This document shows positions 7,626 through 16,020 of a stretch of 64,000 nt of DNA, piece by piece. The stretch is from Arenicella xantha. GTDB taxonomy: Bacteria; Pseudomonadota; Gammaproteobacteria; Arenicellales; Arenicellaceae. The translations under genes and the position numbers were made by a program. Location of the stretch: positions 113,148-177,147 of the forward strand of contig NZ_QNRT01000002.1 of NCBI RefSeq assembly GCF_003315245.1, in the 5' to 3' direction. The notes under the pieces were generated by a model. The model ran no database searches. It was not told the DNA's origin and saw only the letters and a list, made by a program, of their open reading frames with translations. Every line of letters starts with the position of its first letter. The stretch's first letter is position 1.

Positions 7626-8567
7626 TCATTCAATATACGGCTTTACTGCGTCGTAGCTAAACGACCACAATTGCTCCGCTAAATCGACACTTTGCCCATA
7701 TCGACTCGGTCGCTCTTCACTGCAATCTGCAAAGTATTTACCGTTCGCCGTCGATAATTCAGGCGCAGTTGCTACATAGCATTGGGTTGCCGCGCCTTGC
7801 GCGATTGTCTTGGTGCCCAGCATTTTTCCGACAAACCAACCACTGATAGGATTATTAAACAAGACACCTTGAATACCGCCCATATTGCGGCTCAGGTTAG
7901 TGCGTATGATGCCCGGATGTACCGCGTTGGCCGTGGCAGAACTGCCCTCTAAACGAGCGGAAAGCGCGAGCGCTGTCAGCATATTGGCTAATTTTGACTG
8001 ACCATAAAACGGCCAATCTTTGTACCACTTGGAGCCGTCGAGGTTGTCAAATAATATCCCCCCTAAAGGCGCCATTTTATGCGCTAAGCTCGACAACATC
8101 ACAATACGCCCTTGATCAGCCCGTTTAATTGAGTCAAGTAGCCTATTCACCAAAATGAAGTGCCCTAAATGATTGGTATTAAACTGTTGTTCAAAACCAT
8201 TCGCTAATTCCAGTTTCGGTAAGGCCATAATTCCGGCGTTACAAATCAATCCATCTATCGGTAGATCGAGCGCATTAACCTGATCAGCGCATTGTCTAAC
8301 TGATCCAAAATCACTGAGTTCGCAGATAACGGTGGTTACTTTGCCATCGATAGACGCAGCGGCTGTTGCCGCTTTCTCTTTGGTTCGAGCAGTACCGATA
8401 ATGTGCGCGCCACGACTCGTTAGCACGCGCATGGTTTCAAGCCCTAGTCCTGAGTTTATGCCGGTGACCACAATATTTTTACCCGCCAAGTCGACCCCTT
8501 CGGTGACATCAGTGGCAGTACTAGTCTTAGTAAATTCACGCGGCTTGGTAATTTGGTTGGTGGTCAT
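7626..8567 (-). CDS. Short-chain dehydrogenase/reductase (retinol dehydrogenase-like)
   Basis: The 313-residue Rossmann-fold oxidoreductase shows the NAD(P) motif TGINSGLG (35-42), CNAGIM (109-114), an active-site serine region (LSSLAH, about 158-163) and the catalytic Y188xxxK192 (YGQSK). Its length and the WPFYGQSKLANML and AVHPGIIRT blocks are like the RDH/protochlorophyllide-reductase-like SDR group. The substrate is unknown. GAGG lies eight bases before the ATG at 8567. It begins 30 bp after the DUF411 gene on the same strand and may share its transcript. Confidence 0.85.
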   Translation of the reverse strand: MTTNQITKPREFTKTSTATDVTEGVDLAGKNIVVTGINSGLGLETMRVLTSRGAHIIGTARTKEKAATAAASIDGKVTTVICELSDFGSVRQCADQVNALDLPIDGLICNAGIMALPKLELANGFEQQFNTNHLGHFILVNRLLDSIKRADQGRIVMLSSLAHKMAPLGGILFDNLDGSKWYKDWPFYGQSKLANMLTALALSARLEGSSATANAVHPGIIRTNLSRNMGGIQGVLFNNPISGWFVGKMLGTKTIAQGAATQCYVATAPELSTANGKYFADCSEERPSRYGQSVDLAEQLWSFSYDAVKPYIE

Positions 8568-8597
8568 CGCTTGGTCCTCAATTAAATGCTTAAAGCG

Positions 8598-9068
8598 TTA
8601 TTGATTAACATGAGCATACACAGAACTCGACCCGTCTTCATTGAGCTGCAGCACTTGGTAGTAATCAAGTCGGTCACCGACTTCCATGCCGGGGCTCCCA
8701 ACTGGCATACCAGGAACCGACAGCCCAAACGCGCCTGCTGGCGGGTTGGCTAAAAACGCTTCAACGTACTTGGCCGGTATATGGCCTTCAAAAATATAAT
8801 GCTTGCCTTCAGAGTACTCAGTAGCAACCAAGCCAGTATGGCAGGATCGGTAACGACCTTGCACACCATGCTTCGACTTGATTGGAGCGAGGTCAGACAA
8901 TGCAATAACATTGGTTTGAATGCCATTCTCGGTTAAATGATCAACCCATTTTTGACAACATCCACAGCTAGGTGTCTTGTATACCGTCATCGATACTTCT
9001 GCCATGGATTGAGTGGTGTAACTGCTGATAAGCCCGATAAATATCCAGGCTTTGATTCGTATATTCAT
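8598..9068 (-). CDS. Periplasmic DUF411 protein, CopG-like metal-handling
   Basis: The 156-residue protein has a signal peptide (about 1-23) and then the DUF411 core: YKTPSCGCCQKWVDHL with C35, C37 and C38, a further Cys in YRSCHTG, and the family segment GHIPAKYVEAFLANPP followed by GLSVPGMPVGSPGME. The thioredoxin-like CxCC site is expected to bind copper or a related soft metal; DUF411 proteins often travel with copper resistance genes. Here the neighbours are an SDR downstream and a divergent sulfane-sulfur repressor, so a link to thiol or metal stress is plausible but inferred. Confidence 0.85.
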   Translation of the reverse strand: MNIRIKAWIFIGLISSYTTQSMAEVSMTVYKTPSCGCCQKWVDHLTENGIQTNVIALSDLAPIKSKHGVQGRYRSCHTGLVATEYSEGKHYIFEGHIPAKYVEAFLANPPAGAFGLSVPGMPVGSPGMEVGDRLDYYQVLQLNEDGSSSVYAHVNQ

Positions 9069-9180
9069 ATTTCTTAGGCCTAAGCTTCAAACACTGTTTA
9101 GTACATTGCTGGCATAGTTTAACGTAAGTTACGCAAAGTATCGTGACTTCCATGAGTCAGCTATCACTCGAGTCTGGGCT

Positions 9181-9198
9181 TAATAAAGTACATTATTA
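9181..9198. promoter_or_regulatory. Palindrome between DUF411 and bigR genes
   Basis: TAATAAAGTACATTATTA is a near-perfect dyad with a GTAC core. It lies about 115 bp upstream of the DUF411 start and 115 bp before bigR. It might be a repressor operator for the DUF411-SDR unit. No match to a known site. Confidence 0.3.
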
Positions 9199-9284
9199 AT
9201 GGTGGCTTCCCTCTAAGCTCTTGCTCATCATTATCAAATAAACCGTACTTCAGACAACAATTTAATCATCAAGCGCTGTTTATT

Positions 9285-9310
9285 ATTCGTTATTTGCATA
9301 TATAATGAAT
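9285..9310. promoter_or_regulatory. Inverted repeat at the bigR start, likely repressor operator and -10 region
   Basis: ATTCGTTAT (9285-9293) and ATAATGAAT (9302-9310) form an imperfect dyad of the AT-rich type bound by BigR/SqrR-like repressors. TATAAT at 9301-9306 lies inside the right arm, only six bases before the ATG at 9312. Autoregulation by occlusion of the -10 box is likely; a leaderless message is possible. Confidence 0.55.
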
Positions 9311-9311
9311 T

Positions 9312-9611
9312 ATGAATATTGAAAGACTTAACCAATCAGCAACGCAAGTCAGCGAACTAATGAAGATGCTTTCTAGCGTTAATCGTTTACTAATACTTTG
9401 CCAATTGACTGATGGCGAGAAATCGGTTGGCGAACTCTGTAAGCTGGTTTCAATGAAGCCGCCGGCTATGTCTCAACAACTATCCATTCTACGTCGTGAA
9501 GGTTTACTCAAAAGCAATCGTGTCGGTCAATCAATCTTTTATTCGATCACTGATGACAATCTGCTGAAGCTAATTTCATTTCTTCACGACACTTATTGTT
9601 CTGAACCTTAA
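9312..9611 (+). CDS. bigR: ArsR-family sulfane-sulfur repressor (BigR/SqrR type)
   Basis: The 99-residue winged-helix protein has an ArsR fold with recognition helix around SMKPPAMSQQLSILRREGLL (47-66). Cysteines C30 (LLILCQL) and C96 (HDTYC) are 66 residues apart, the same spacing as the redox pair of Xylella BigR and Rhodobacter SqrR, which form a polysulfide bridge with persulfides and release DNA. C43 is extra. It is followed by two YeeE/YedE proteins, the usual partners of this repressor; the persulfide dioxygenase often present is absent. An operator-like dyad overlaps its start, so it probably controls itself and the two transport genes. Confidence 0.85.
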   Translation: MNIERLNQSATQVSELMKMLSSVNRLLILCQLTDGEKSVGELCKLVSMKPPAMSQQLSILRREGLLKSNRVGQSIFYSITDDNLLKLISFLHDTYCSEP

Positions 9612-9629
9612 CTCAACTCGGCAAAACAT

Positions 9630-10052
9630 ATGAACGACTATCTAATAGCTCTACTCGGCGGTGGCTTAATAGGCCTAGCAAGTGTAATTTTAATGGCTTC
9701 GCAAGGAGCCGTCATGGGAATCAGCGGCATTGTCAGTCGAGCCATTTCTAGACCAACAAGTGTGACTGCCTGGCGGCTGGTGTTTATTGCCGGCGTACTC
9801 GCTGCACCGATTGTTTATTCGCTCTTTGCCAACAACTTCATTGCTCTCGAAATCACTGAAAACTCAGTATTGTTAGTGATAGCGGGATTATTCGTTGGTG
9901 TCGGTACGGTAATTGGAAACGGCTGCACATCGGGGCACGGAGTCTGCGGATTATCGCGCTTATCGGCTCGCTCAATGGTTGCGACAATCACTTTTATGTT
10001 AACCGCCGTGTTGACTGTTGCTGCCGTCAACTACTTGTCAGGAGTTAATTAA
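9630..10052 (+). CDS. YeeE/YedE (DUF395) half-transporter, N-terminal type
   Basis: The 140-residue inner-membrane protein has about four helices. NGCTSGHGVCGLSR (about 102-115) carries the conserved cysteines of the YeeE/YedE family, which imports thiosulfate or related sulfur species; Cys residues in this motif are thought to relay the substrate. In many proteobacteria the transporter is split in two, as here. It follows the BigR-type gene by 18 bp, and its TAA abuts the ATG of the second half. Confidence 0.88.
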   Translation: MNDYLIALLGGGLIGLASVILMASQGAVMGISGIVSRAISRPTSVTAWRLVFIAGVLAAPIVYSLFANNFIALEITENSVLLVIAGLFVGVGTVIGNGCTSGHGVCGLSRLSARSMVATITFMLTAVLTVAAVNYLSGVN

Positions 10053-10469
10053 ATGCGACTTATTACGATTTTTATCTCTGGGTTAGTATTCGGCATTGGA
10101 ATTATTGTGTCTGGCATGGTCAACCCTGCCAAAGTAATTGGATTCCTCGATATTTTTGGCGCTTGGGACCCAAGCTTGGCTTTCGTTATGATTGGTGCAA
10201 TCAGTGTCACTATGGTCGGTTATAAGCTGGTCTTGAAGCGAGATGTGTCGCTGTTCAATTTGAAATTCTCCCTACCAACAAATACCGACTTAGATCGAAA
10301 ATTGATCATCGGCGCAGTTCTATTTGGAATTGGTTGGGGGCTCGTAGGGGTTTGCCCGGGCCCAGCCGTTGTTGGTTTTTTGGTGGCACCGAAGCCACTC
10401 GGCCTATTTTTAGTATCTATGCTAGTTAGCATGGCACTTGCGCGTCGTTATATGGATCGAGTTCGATAA
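10053..10469 (+). CDS. YeeE/YedE (DUF395) half-transporter, C-terminal type
   Basis: The 138-residue membrane protein has the second-half family motifs: SGMVNPAKVIGFLD (about 20-33) and GVCPGPAVVG (about 104-113), with a single conserved cysteine. AGGAG lies eight bases before the ATG, which follows the previous stop codon directly. The two halves together would make one sulfur-compound importer under BigR-type control. A strong hairpin terminator closes the operon at 10537-10568. Confidence 0.88.
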   Translation: MRLITIFISGLVFGIGIIVSGMVNPAKVIGFLDIFGAWDPSLAFVMIGAISVTMVGYKLVLKRDVSLFNLKFSLPTNTDLDRKLIIGAVLFGIGWGLVGVCPGPAVVGFLVAPKPLGLFLVSMLVSMALARRYMDRVR

Positions 10470-10536
10470 GCCAAACTCGTGATCTCTGCCGACTTGATCA
10501 TTCAACCGTAATCCAATGTAGTTAAACCCTCGAAAA

Positions 10537-10568
10537 AAAAGCTCGACCATTATTATGATCGAGCTTTT
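10537..10568. terminator. Bidirectional terminator between YeeE operon and gdhA
   Basis: AAAAGCTCGACCAT (10537-10550) pairs with ATGATCGAGCTTTT (10555-10568) around a TATT loop, with A- and T-runs on both sides, so it can act on both convergent transcripts. Confidence 0.88.
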
Positions 10569-10612
10569 TACGCCGCCTGTGTCAGCGAAGTCTTGCAGTG
10601 TCAGCCCGTGTA

Positions 10613-11974
10613 TTACATAACACCATAAGCTAGCATGGCGTCCGCAACTTTGATAAACCCAGCGATGTTGGCACCTTTGACGTAGTCGACCTGATCCGTC
10701 GTTGGATGGCCGTCACCGTGCTTAACACAGCTATCATGAATGCCAGTCATTATTTTACGCAGACGAGCATCTAACTCCTCTCGGTCCCACGATAATCGCA
10801 TGCTATTTTGCGTCATCTCTAGACCCGATACCGCTACACCACCAGCATTCGCGGCTTTGCTCGGAGCAAATAACACGCCGGCGTGCTGGAATGCGTCAAT
10901 ACCGTCTTTGTAGGTCGGCATATTAGCTCCTTCGCACACGGCTTTGATACCGTTGCCAATCAACGTTTTGGCATCTTCAACGGTAATCTCATTTTGCGTA
11001 GCACATGGAAACGCTAAGTCACCTTTGACGCTCCAAGGTGCTTTACCTGCGTGGAATTCAACACCGTATTTATCAGCGTACTCAGAAATGCGCCCACGGC
11101 GAACCCCCTTCAACTCCATAATAAAGGCAAGCTTTTCCGCATCGATGCCATCTTTGTCATATATATACCCCGACGAGTCCGACATAGTGACCACTTTCGC
11201 GCCCAACTGTGTCGCCTTTTCGCACGTGTACTGCGCGACATTACCAGACCCAGACACAATGGCGATTTGATCCTTAAGTGTCATGTCATGATGGTTAAGC
11301 ATGTCTTGCATCATATAAACGCATCCATAACCGGTTGCCTCGGTACGAATTTCGCTACCGCCAAACTGCAGACCTTTACCGGTAAGCACGCCTACAAACT
11401 CATTTTTTAAGCGCTTGTATTGGCCAAACATATAGCTAACTTCGCGCGCACCGACACCGATATCGCCAGCAGGCACGTCAGTATTTGGGCCGATATGTCG
11501 AAATAATTCAGTCATAAAAGCTTGGCAGAAGTGCATGACTTCGCGGTCACTCTTACCTTGCGGATTAAAATCTGCACCGCCCTTACCACCGCCCATTGGC
11601 AGTCCGGTTAGACTATTTTTAAACGTCTGTTCAAACGCGAGAAACTTCAAAATACTCGGCGTAACGCTTTTATGAAAGCGCAAACCACCTTTATATGGCC
11701 CAATCGCATTATTGCACTGTACACGATAGCCGCGGTTGACCCGCACATTGCCTTCGTCGTCTTCCCAAGCAACACGAAAGCTTATCATTCGATCTGGTTC
11801 ACACATTCGCTCAAGAATACGTGCCTTTTTGTATTTAGGATTCTTTGCTATATACGGCAAAATCGTTGTTGCGACCTCCTCTACCGCTTGCAAGAATTCA
11901 GTTTCGCCTGAATTTCGTCGCTCTAACCCGGCCATGAATGCATCTACTTCATCCGTTTCGTATGTATTTGACAT
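10613..11974 (-). CDS. gdhA: NADP-type glutamate dehydrogenase
   Basis: The 453-residue hexameric-type enzyme makes glutamate from 2-oxoglutarate and ammonium. The substrate site is clear: GPYKGGLRFH (92-101), LTGLPMGGGKGGADF (122-136, catalytic-site lysine K131) and DVPAGDIGVG. A Rossmann domain with SGSGNVAQYT follows, and the C-terminus is NAGGVAVSGLEM. I choose the ATG at 11974 over the one at 11989 because GGGGAG sits just upstream. It is a lone gene with a terminator on the far side. Its upstream region contains a possible branched RNA element (12069-12150). Confidence 0.95.
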   Translation of the reverse strand: MSNTYETDEVDAFMAGLERRNSGETEFLQAVEEVATTILPYIAKNPKYKKARILERMCEPDRMISFRVAWEDDEGNVRVNRGYRVQCNNAIGPYKGGLRFHKSVTPSILKFLAFEQTFKNSLTGLPMGGGKGGADFNPQGKSDREVMHFCQAFMTELFRHIGPNTDVPAGDIGVGAREVSYMFGQYKRLKNEFVGVLTGKGLQFGGSEIRTEATGYGCVYMMQDMLNHHDMTLKDQIAIVSGSGNVAQYTCEKATQLGAKVVTMSDSSGYIYDKDGIDAEKLAFIMELKGVRRGRISEYADKYGVEFHAGKAPWSVKGDLAFPCATQNEITVEDAKTLIGNGIKAVCEGANMPTYKDGIDAFQHAGVLFAPSKAANAGGVAVSGLEMTQNSMRLSWDREELDARLRKIMTGIHDSCVKHGDGHPTTDQVDYVKGANIAGFIKVADAMLAYGVM

Positions 11975-12068
11975 TGGTGCTCCCCACATTGTTTGAATTT
12001 TTATACAGTACTTGAACCCTCACAGTACTACCTGCTGACTACTAACATAACTCCTACAGAATAGTATA

Positions 12069-12150
12069 TGCCCGTCAGCTGGGTCTTGTCTGGCTTTTCT
12101 GCCATAAGCGACGTCCACGACCTCTGGTGAACGTCGAAGTTAAACGGGCA
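12069..12150 (-). other. Predicted branched secondary structure upstream of gdhA
   Basis: A 7-bp closing stem (12069-12075 with 12144-12150, TGCCCGT/ACGGGCA) encloses a 9-bp hairpin (12110-12118 with 12127-12135, one G-U pair on the minus strand) and a 4-bp hairpin (12091-12094 with 12101-12104). It lies about 95-175 bases before the gdhA start and downstream of the TauE-like gene. It could be a leader element, a 3' UTR structure or a small mobile repeat. I do not match it to a known riboswitch. Confidence 0.4.
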
Positions 12151-12238
12151 GTTTGAATAGTTAAAGGAAGCAAGTGGAGCATCGCAGCCCCCTCTGATTT
12201 ACAATCGCATTGTTTTAAAAATACGTTGAATTGAGTCT

Positions 12239-12970
12239 TTAGGTAATGCAGAAAACGGTGTTTAACAGCAATGGGTAGTCATTTAGGAATTCACGCGAAA
12301 CCCAGTACGGCGCGGTGAGCATGGCCAGCCCACCAAGAATGAAAAACAGACCACCGATAGTTTGACTGTAGCGGTTGGAAACAACAGACTGAAACCGCTT
12401 AAACAGCAAACCAGACAATACTAGCGCGGGCATAGTTCCAATCGCGAACCCCAGCATCACCAAACCAGCACCGAATACGTCGGCGGAAAACACGCTTGTT
12501 AAAAGAACCCCATAGACCAAACCACATGGCAGAAAGCCCCAGGCAATTCCCGCCAAAAATGATCGGTAGCGTCGATTACTGTCATGCACAATGAGTTTAC
12601 TAATTGGTCGCCAGATTGAACTGGCTAACTGCTCCAAGCGTTGGAATGGGCGCTTTTTTCGCATCAATAATTGAATGCCAATCAATACAATAGTCAGTGC
12701 CGTGGCAATTCGTAAGGCACGACTCACGGCGCTAATATTAAGCTGAGCGACCACCGTGTAGCTCAACAATGTGAATACTACTCCGAGGCTCACATAGGTA
12801 ACCATACGACCGAAGTTAAGTAATGCAACGTGCCAAATAGCATCGGTTTGGGAGCGAATAACTTGGTTGCTAGTTGGTCCGGATAACATCGCCATTTGCA
12901 AACCGGCACACATGCCCGCGCAGTGCGCACTCGCCAGAAGACCGAGAATCAACGCCGACCAAAATGTCAT
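12239..12970 (-). CDS. TauE/SafE-UreH family membrane protein of the cbb3 cluster
   Basis: The 243-residue protein has about six membrane segments. It begins with SAHCAGMCAGLQMAM, the cysteine/histidine-containing helix of the UreH-like branch found after ccoS in many gammaproteobacteria. Its partner motif is WGFLPCGLVYG (about 143-153), with a second conserved cysteine. The family is implicated in copper or thiol handling during cytochrome oxidase assembly; transport of sulfite is not implied. The ATG overlaps the ccoS stop by four bases (ATGA), so translation is coupled. Confidence 0.82.
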   Translation of the reverse strand: MTFWSALILGLLASAHCAGMCAGLQMAMLSGPTSNQVIRSQTDAIWHVALLNFGRMVTYVSLGVVFTLLSYTVVAQLNISAVSRALRIATALTIVLIGIQLLMRKKRPFQRLEQLASSIWRPISKLIVHDSNRRYRSFLAGIAWGFLPCGLVYGVLLTSVFSADVFGAGLVMLGFAIGTMPALVLSGLLFKRFQSVVSNRYSQTIGGLFFILGGLAMLTAPYWVSREFLNDYPLLLNTVFCIT

Positions 12971-13155
12971 TCTGCGCTATCACCACGATTCGGTTTGTGA
13001 GGATCAATAGAATCAAAAGAATCGTCATCTAGAATGGTTAACGCCGGTGAGTCGAGATCATCAAACTGACCACTTTTAGCCGCCCACGAAAAAGCCCAAA
13101 TAGCGGCCACCACCAGTACTAAGCTCAGCGGAATTAGAAGATAGATAATTTCCAT
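12967..13155 (-). CDS. ccoS: Cytochrome cbb3 oxidase maturation protein CcoS
   Basis: The small membrane protein (62 residues from the ATG at 13155) has one helix (about 3-22), the conserved WAAKSGQFDDLDSPA segment and an acidic tail. CcoS is needed for cofactor insertion into CcoN. A TTG at 13173 is possible, but ATG gives the usual MEIIYLLIPLSL start. It lies 26 bp after ccoI and overlaps the next gene by four bases. Confidence 0.9.
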   Translation of the reverse strand: MEIIYLLIPLSLVLVVAAIWAFSWAAKSGQFDDLDSPALTILDDDSFDSIDPHKPNRGDSAE

Positions 13156-13181
13156 TAGGTTGTGCCTGCTCAATGAGTTTG

Positions 13182-15761
13182 TTAACGGCTACGTTTGGCC
13201 AGCGCGCGCCGGATTCGACTCGCGTTTAATACCACCAACAGGGAACTCAAAGACATACCAAGTGCCGCAATCCAAGGTGTCAGGAAGCCCAAGGCTGCTA
13301 AGGGTAACACAAGCACGTTATACCCTAAGGCCCAGACTAGGTTTTGTCGAGTTACCTGTTGAGTACGCGTGGCGACCGTTTGAATATCGATTAATCGACC
13401 TAAGTTTCCATTTAGCAAAATAACATCGGCATTATTCGCCGAGAGCTCACTACCAGAGGCAAGTGCGACGCTGAAGTCAGCGGCCGCAAGTACGGGCGCG
13501 TCATTGACACCATCTCCAACCATGGCTAATGTCTGCCCTGCTTGTTGCTGGCTAGAAATATAATCCAGTTTGTCTTCTGGTAGTTGATTAGCACGATAGT
13601 CGTTTATCTGCAGCGACTCGGCGCATGAACGCACAGCGGACTCTCGATCCCCGCTGATCAAGGTAACCTGCTGCCCGTTAGAAATTAGGTGATTTACTAA
13701 GTTAGCTGCCGATGGTCGAATTTCGTCACGCACTAAGTAAATTGCGATTAATTGCGCTGAACTGGCTAACACAACCTCGGAATCCTGTTGGTGATTGGCC
13801 GGGAAACCCATCGCGGAATCTAGCTCAGTAATCGCTATACCGGTACGCTCACAAACCCAGCCGCGTTTACCCAAGTAATAACGGACTCCATCGATACGGC
13901 CAGTGACGCCCTGCCCGGTCTCTTCACTAAACCCCGACACCGCAAAAAGCTGATCCACCGTTTGAAAAGCGCTTGCCAATAAATGATCCGATTGTGACTC
14001 TAAGCTAGATGCTATTTTGAGCCCTTGTATCTCGGCCTGTTCGCCAACTGAAACGATCTGTTGAATTCGCATTTTTCCCGCGCTGATCGTACCCGTTTTA
14101 TCAAAGCACCAATGTGACACCGTAGCGATCGACTCCAAAGCACGATTGTTCGAGATCAAAACTCCAACGCGTTTCAAGGTGTTTATTGCGGTACTGCGCG
14201 CAACCGGTGCAGCAAGAGAAAACGCACAAGGACATGACGCCACCAGCATAGCGAGACACACCTCAAACACTCGGTCAGGTTGATAAAAGCTCCAGATCAA
14301 ACCAACTAGCGCAGTTAGACACAGAACCACGGCAACAAAATATCGACCGGCGCTCTCTAGGTAGCTATGAGCTAGGCGCTCTGGCCTGTCGGCTTTTTGC
14401 AGTAAGCGCTGAATTTTAAAGATGCTTGAATCAGTCCAACCATGAACAGCTTCAAGCATCAATGTTCCGCTTAATACACGGCTGCCGGCAACCACGCGAT
14501 CGCCCGCTGCATGCAATACTGGGCGAGACTCGCCAGTGATCAGCGACTCGTCAAACTCGCCACTGCCTCCAGTAATAGACGCGTCAAAAGCGGCAATATC
14601 GCCAGCTCGCAATTGCATTTGATCACCAACTTGTATTTGTTGTGGCTCCACTTCAAGCGACGTTACTTGATTATCGTGAAATCGTTGCACAGTAATTACA
14701 CGCGGCAACAAACTCTCAACATCGTCGTTAGCGCCAGTAAGTCGGTGTCGAGCACGCATTTCGAGAAAGCGGCCAAGTGAGAGAAAAAACACGAACATCA
14801 CAGCAGAATCAAAATAGATGTGCGTGGAGCCACCAGTTAACACGGTGTAAACGCTAGGAAAATAAGCACCACCAATTGCCAGTGCAACTGGCACATCCAT
14901 GCCGAGACGCTTATGTCGAAGGTCATTATAAGCATTTCGAAAAAATGGGCTTCCGGAGTAAAACACCACCACGGTCGCAACCAACAAACTAACGAGTGCT
15001 AAAAACCGAGCGTACTGCGTTTGCATGCTGGCAGCATCGACATAGCTAGCAACCGCATAGGTCATGACTTGCATAGTGCCGAACCCAGCGACCAAGATAC
15101 GCTTGATCGCTAACAGACGCTCATCTCGGTTTCGGATGCTTGCCATGGGCGATTCGGAAATAGCACATAGTTTGGGCGCGTATCCGAGACCGGCAATGGT
15201 CGCCAACACGTCGGCGAATAGAAAGTCTGAATCACTCGTTTCGAGGTAGATACATTTGGCGTCAGTATCAACTCGGACACGTAGATCGTGTGCGATCTCT
15301 CGAATTGCTCGGTCAATCAACCAGCTACAACTGGCACAGTAAATTCCGCTGACTTCGACACGAACCGACCTAGTTCCATTCGGCTCGCTATGCACATAGG
15401 TTTTCTGGCCATTAGGCGTATCAATAAACTGCCATTGTGTCGCTGAGTCAGACCGAGTATCACTCTTATTCGGCACCGCCACTTCAGCGAAAAACTTGTT
15501 GGCAGACAAATCACCACGATGTTGATAAAACCGTTCAAGTCCCCGCGCCAGAATAAATTCCGCCGCCGACTTGCAGCCAACGCAACACATGGGTCGTTCA
15601 TGGGCATCGATGGTCACCGACAGCGTCGTATACGGTGGCACAGCTTCCAAACAATGAAAGCACACCAGAGGCTCAGGCTTGTCGTCGCTCATATTTGCTA
15701 GTGCTGATTGACTCGATTTAGCCGTGAGCGGTGTTTTGGCATCGACTGCTAGCGTATTCAA
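13182..15761 (-). CDS. ccoI: Copper-exporting P1B-type ATPase CcoI/FixI for cbb3 assembly
   Basis: The 859-residue ATPase supplies copper for the CuB site of the cbb3 oxidase. The N-terminus has a cysteine-rich domain specific to CcoI (CFHC 34-37, CCVGC 59-63) followed by a heavy-metal-associated domain with C142xxC145. P-type ATPase motifs follow in order: TGES (409-412), the transmembrane metal site C510-P-C512, the phosphorylation motif D554KTGT, and GDGVNDAPV near residue 750. It sits in ccoGHIS order, 43 bp after ccoH and 26 bp before ccoS. Confidence 0.95.
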   Translation of the reverse strand: MNTLAVDAKTPLTAKSSQSALANMSDDKPEPLVCFHCLEAVPPYTTLSVTIDAHERPMCCVGCKSAAEFILARGLERFYQHRGDLSANKFFAEVAVPNKSDTRSDSATQWQFIDTPNGQKTYVHSEPNGTRSVRVEVSGIYCASCSWLIDRAIREIAHDLRVRVDTDAKCIYLETSDSDFLFADVLATIAGLGYAPKLCAISESPMASIRNRDERLLAIKRILVAGFGTMQVMTYAVASYVDAASMQTQYARFLALVSLLVATVVVFYSGSPFFRNAYNDLRHKRLGMDVPVALAIGGAYFPSVYTVLTGGSTHIYFDSAVMFVFFLSLGRFLEMRARHRLTGANDDVESLLPRVITVQRFHDNQVTSLEVEPQQIQVGDQMQLRAGDIAAFDASITGGSGEFDESLITGESRPVLHAAGDRVVAGSRVLSGTLMLEAVHGWTDSSIFKIQRLLQKADRPERLAHSYLESAGRYFVAVVLCLTALVGLIWSFYQPDRVFEVCLAMLVASCPCAFSLAAPVARSTAINTLKRVGVLISNNRALESIATVSHWCFDKTGTISAGKMRIQQIVSVGEQAEIQGLKIASSLESQSDHLLASAFQTVDQLFAVSGFSEETGQGVTGRIDGVRYYLGKRGWVCERTGIAITELDSAMGFPANHQQDSEVVLASSAQLIAIYLVRDEIRPSAANLVNHLISNGQQVTLISGDRESAVRSCAESLQINDYRANQLPEDKLDYISSQQQAGQTLAMVGDGVNDAPVLAAADFSVALASGSELSANNADVILLNGNLGRLIDIQTVATRTQQVTRQNLVWALGYNVLVLPLAALGFLTPWIAALGMSLSSLLVVLNASRIRRALAKRSR

Positions 15762-15804
15762 TTGATTGCTCTTAAGTATGCCTAGCCGAATAATAGCTAA
15801 TGCG

Positions 15805-15978
15805 TTACTGACCCTCTAAATGCACAATATTCGGCGCGTTCTGATAGGCAATGACCACGGTGACCATGGACGCGATCACCACGATTAACGGCAGCGAAAT
15901 CATTAACCAAACCATACCAATCCGATACCACGGTTGATCCTTATTGAGCGTTTTCTTTGCGACAGTTTGGCTAGTCAT
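15805..15978 (-). CDS. ccoH: Very short CcoH/FixH-like protein
   Basis: This 57-residue gene lies exactly where ccoH sits, 42 bp after ccoG and 43 bp before ccoI. The product begins MTSQTVAKKTLNKDQPWYRI and has one membrane helix (about 22-43). The PWYRIGMVWLMISLPLIVVIAS stretch resembles the start of FixH/CcoH, whose members are usually 150-180 residues and continue with a DDYYK motif and a periplasmic domain. Both are absent. No frameshift remnant of a longer gene is evident in the 43 bp before ccoI. It may be a minimal CcoH; the name rests on position and N-terminal likeness. Confidence 0.72.
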   Translation of the reverse strand: MTSQTVAKKTLNKDQPWYRIGMVWLMISLPLIVVIASMVTVVIAYQNAPNIVHLEGQ

Positions 15979-16020
15979 AGTGTGATCTCTTGGTAGTAAT
16001 CGACAATCGTTTTAATCCGA

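Noticed and set aside
12069..12150. Integron attC site
   Set aside because: The arms lack the conserved core GTTRRRY/RYYYAAC at the right ends and no integrase is near.
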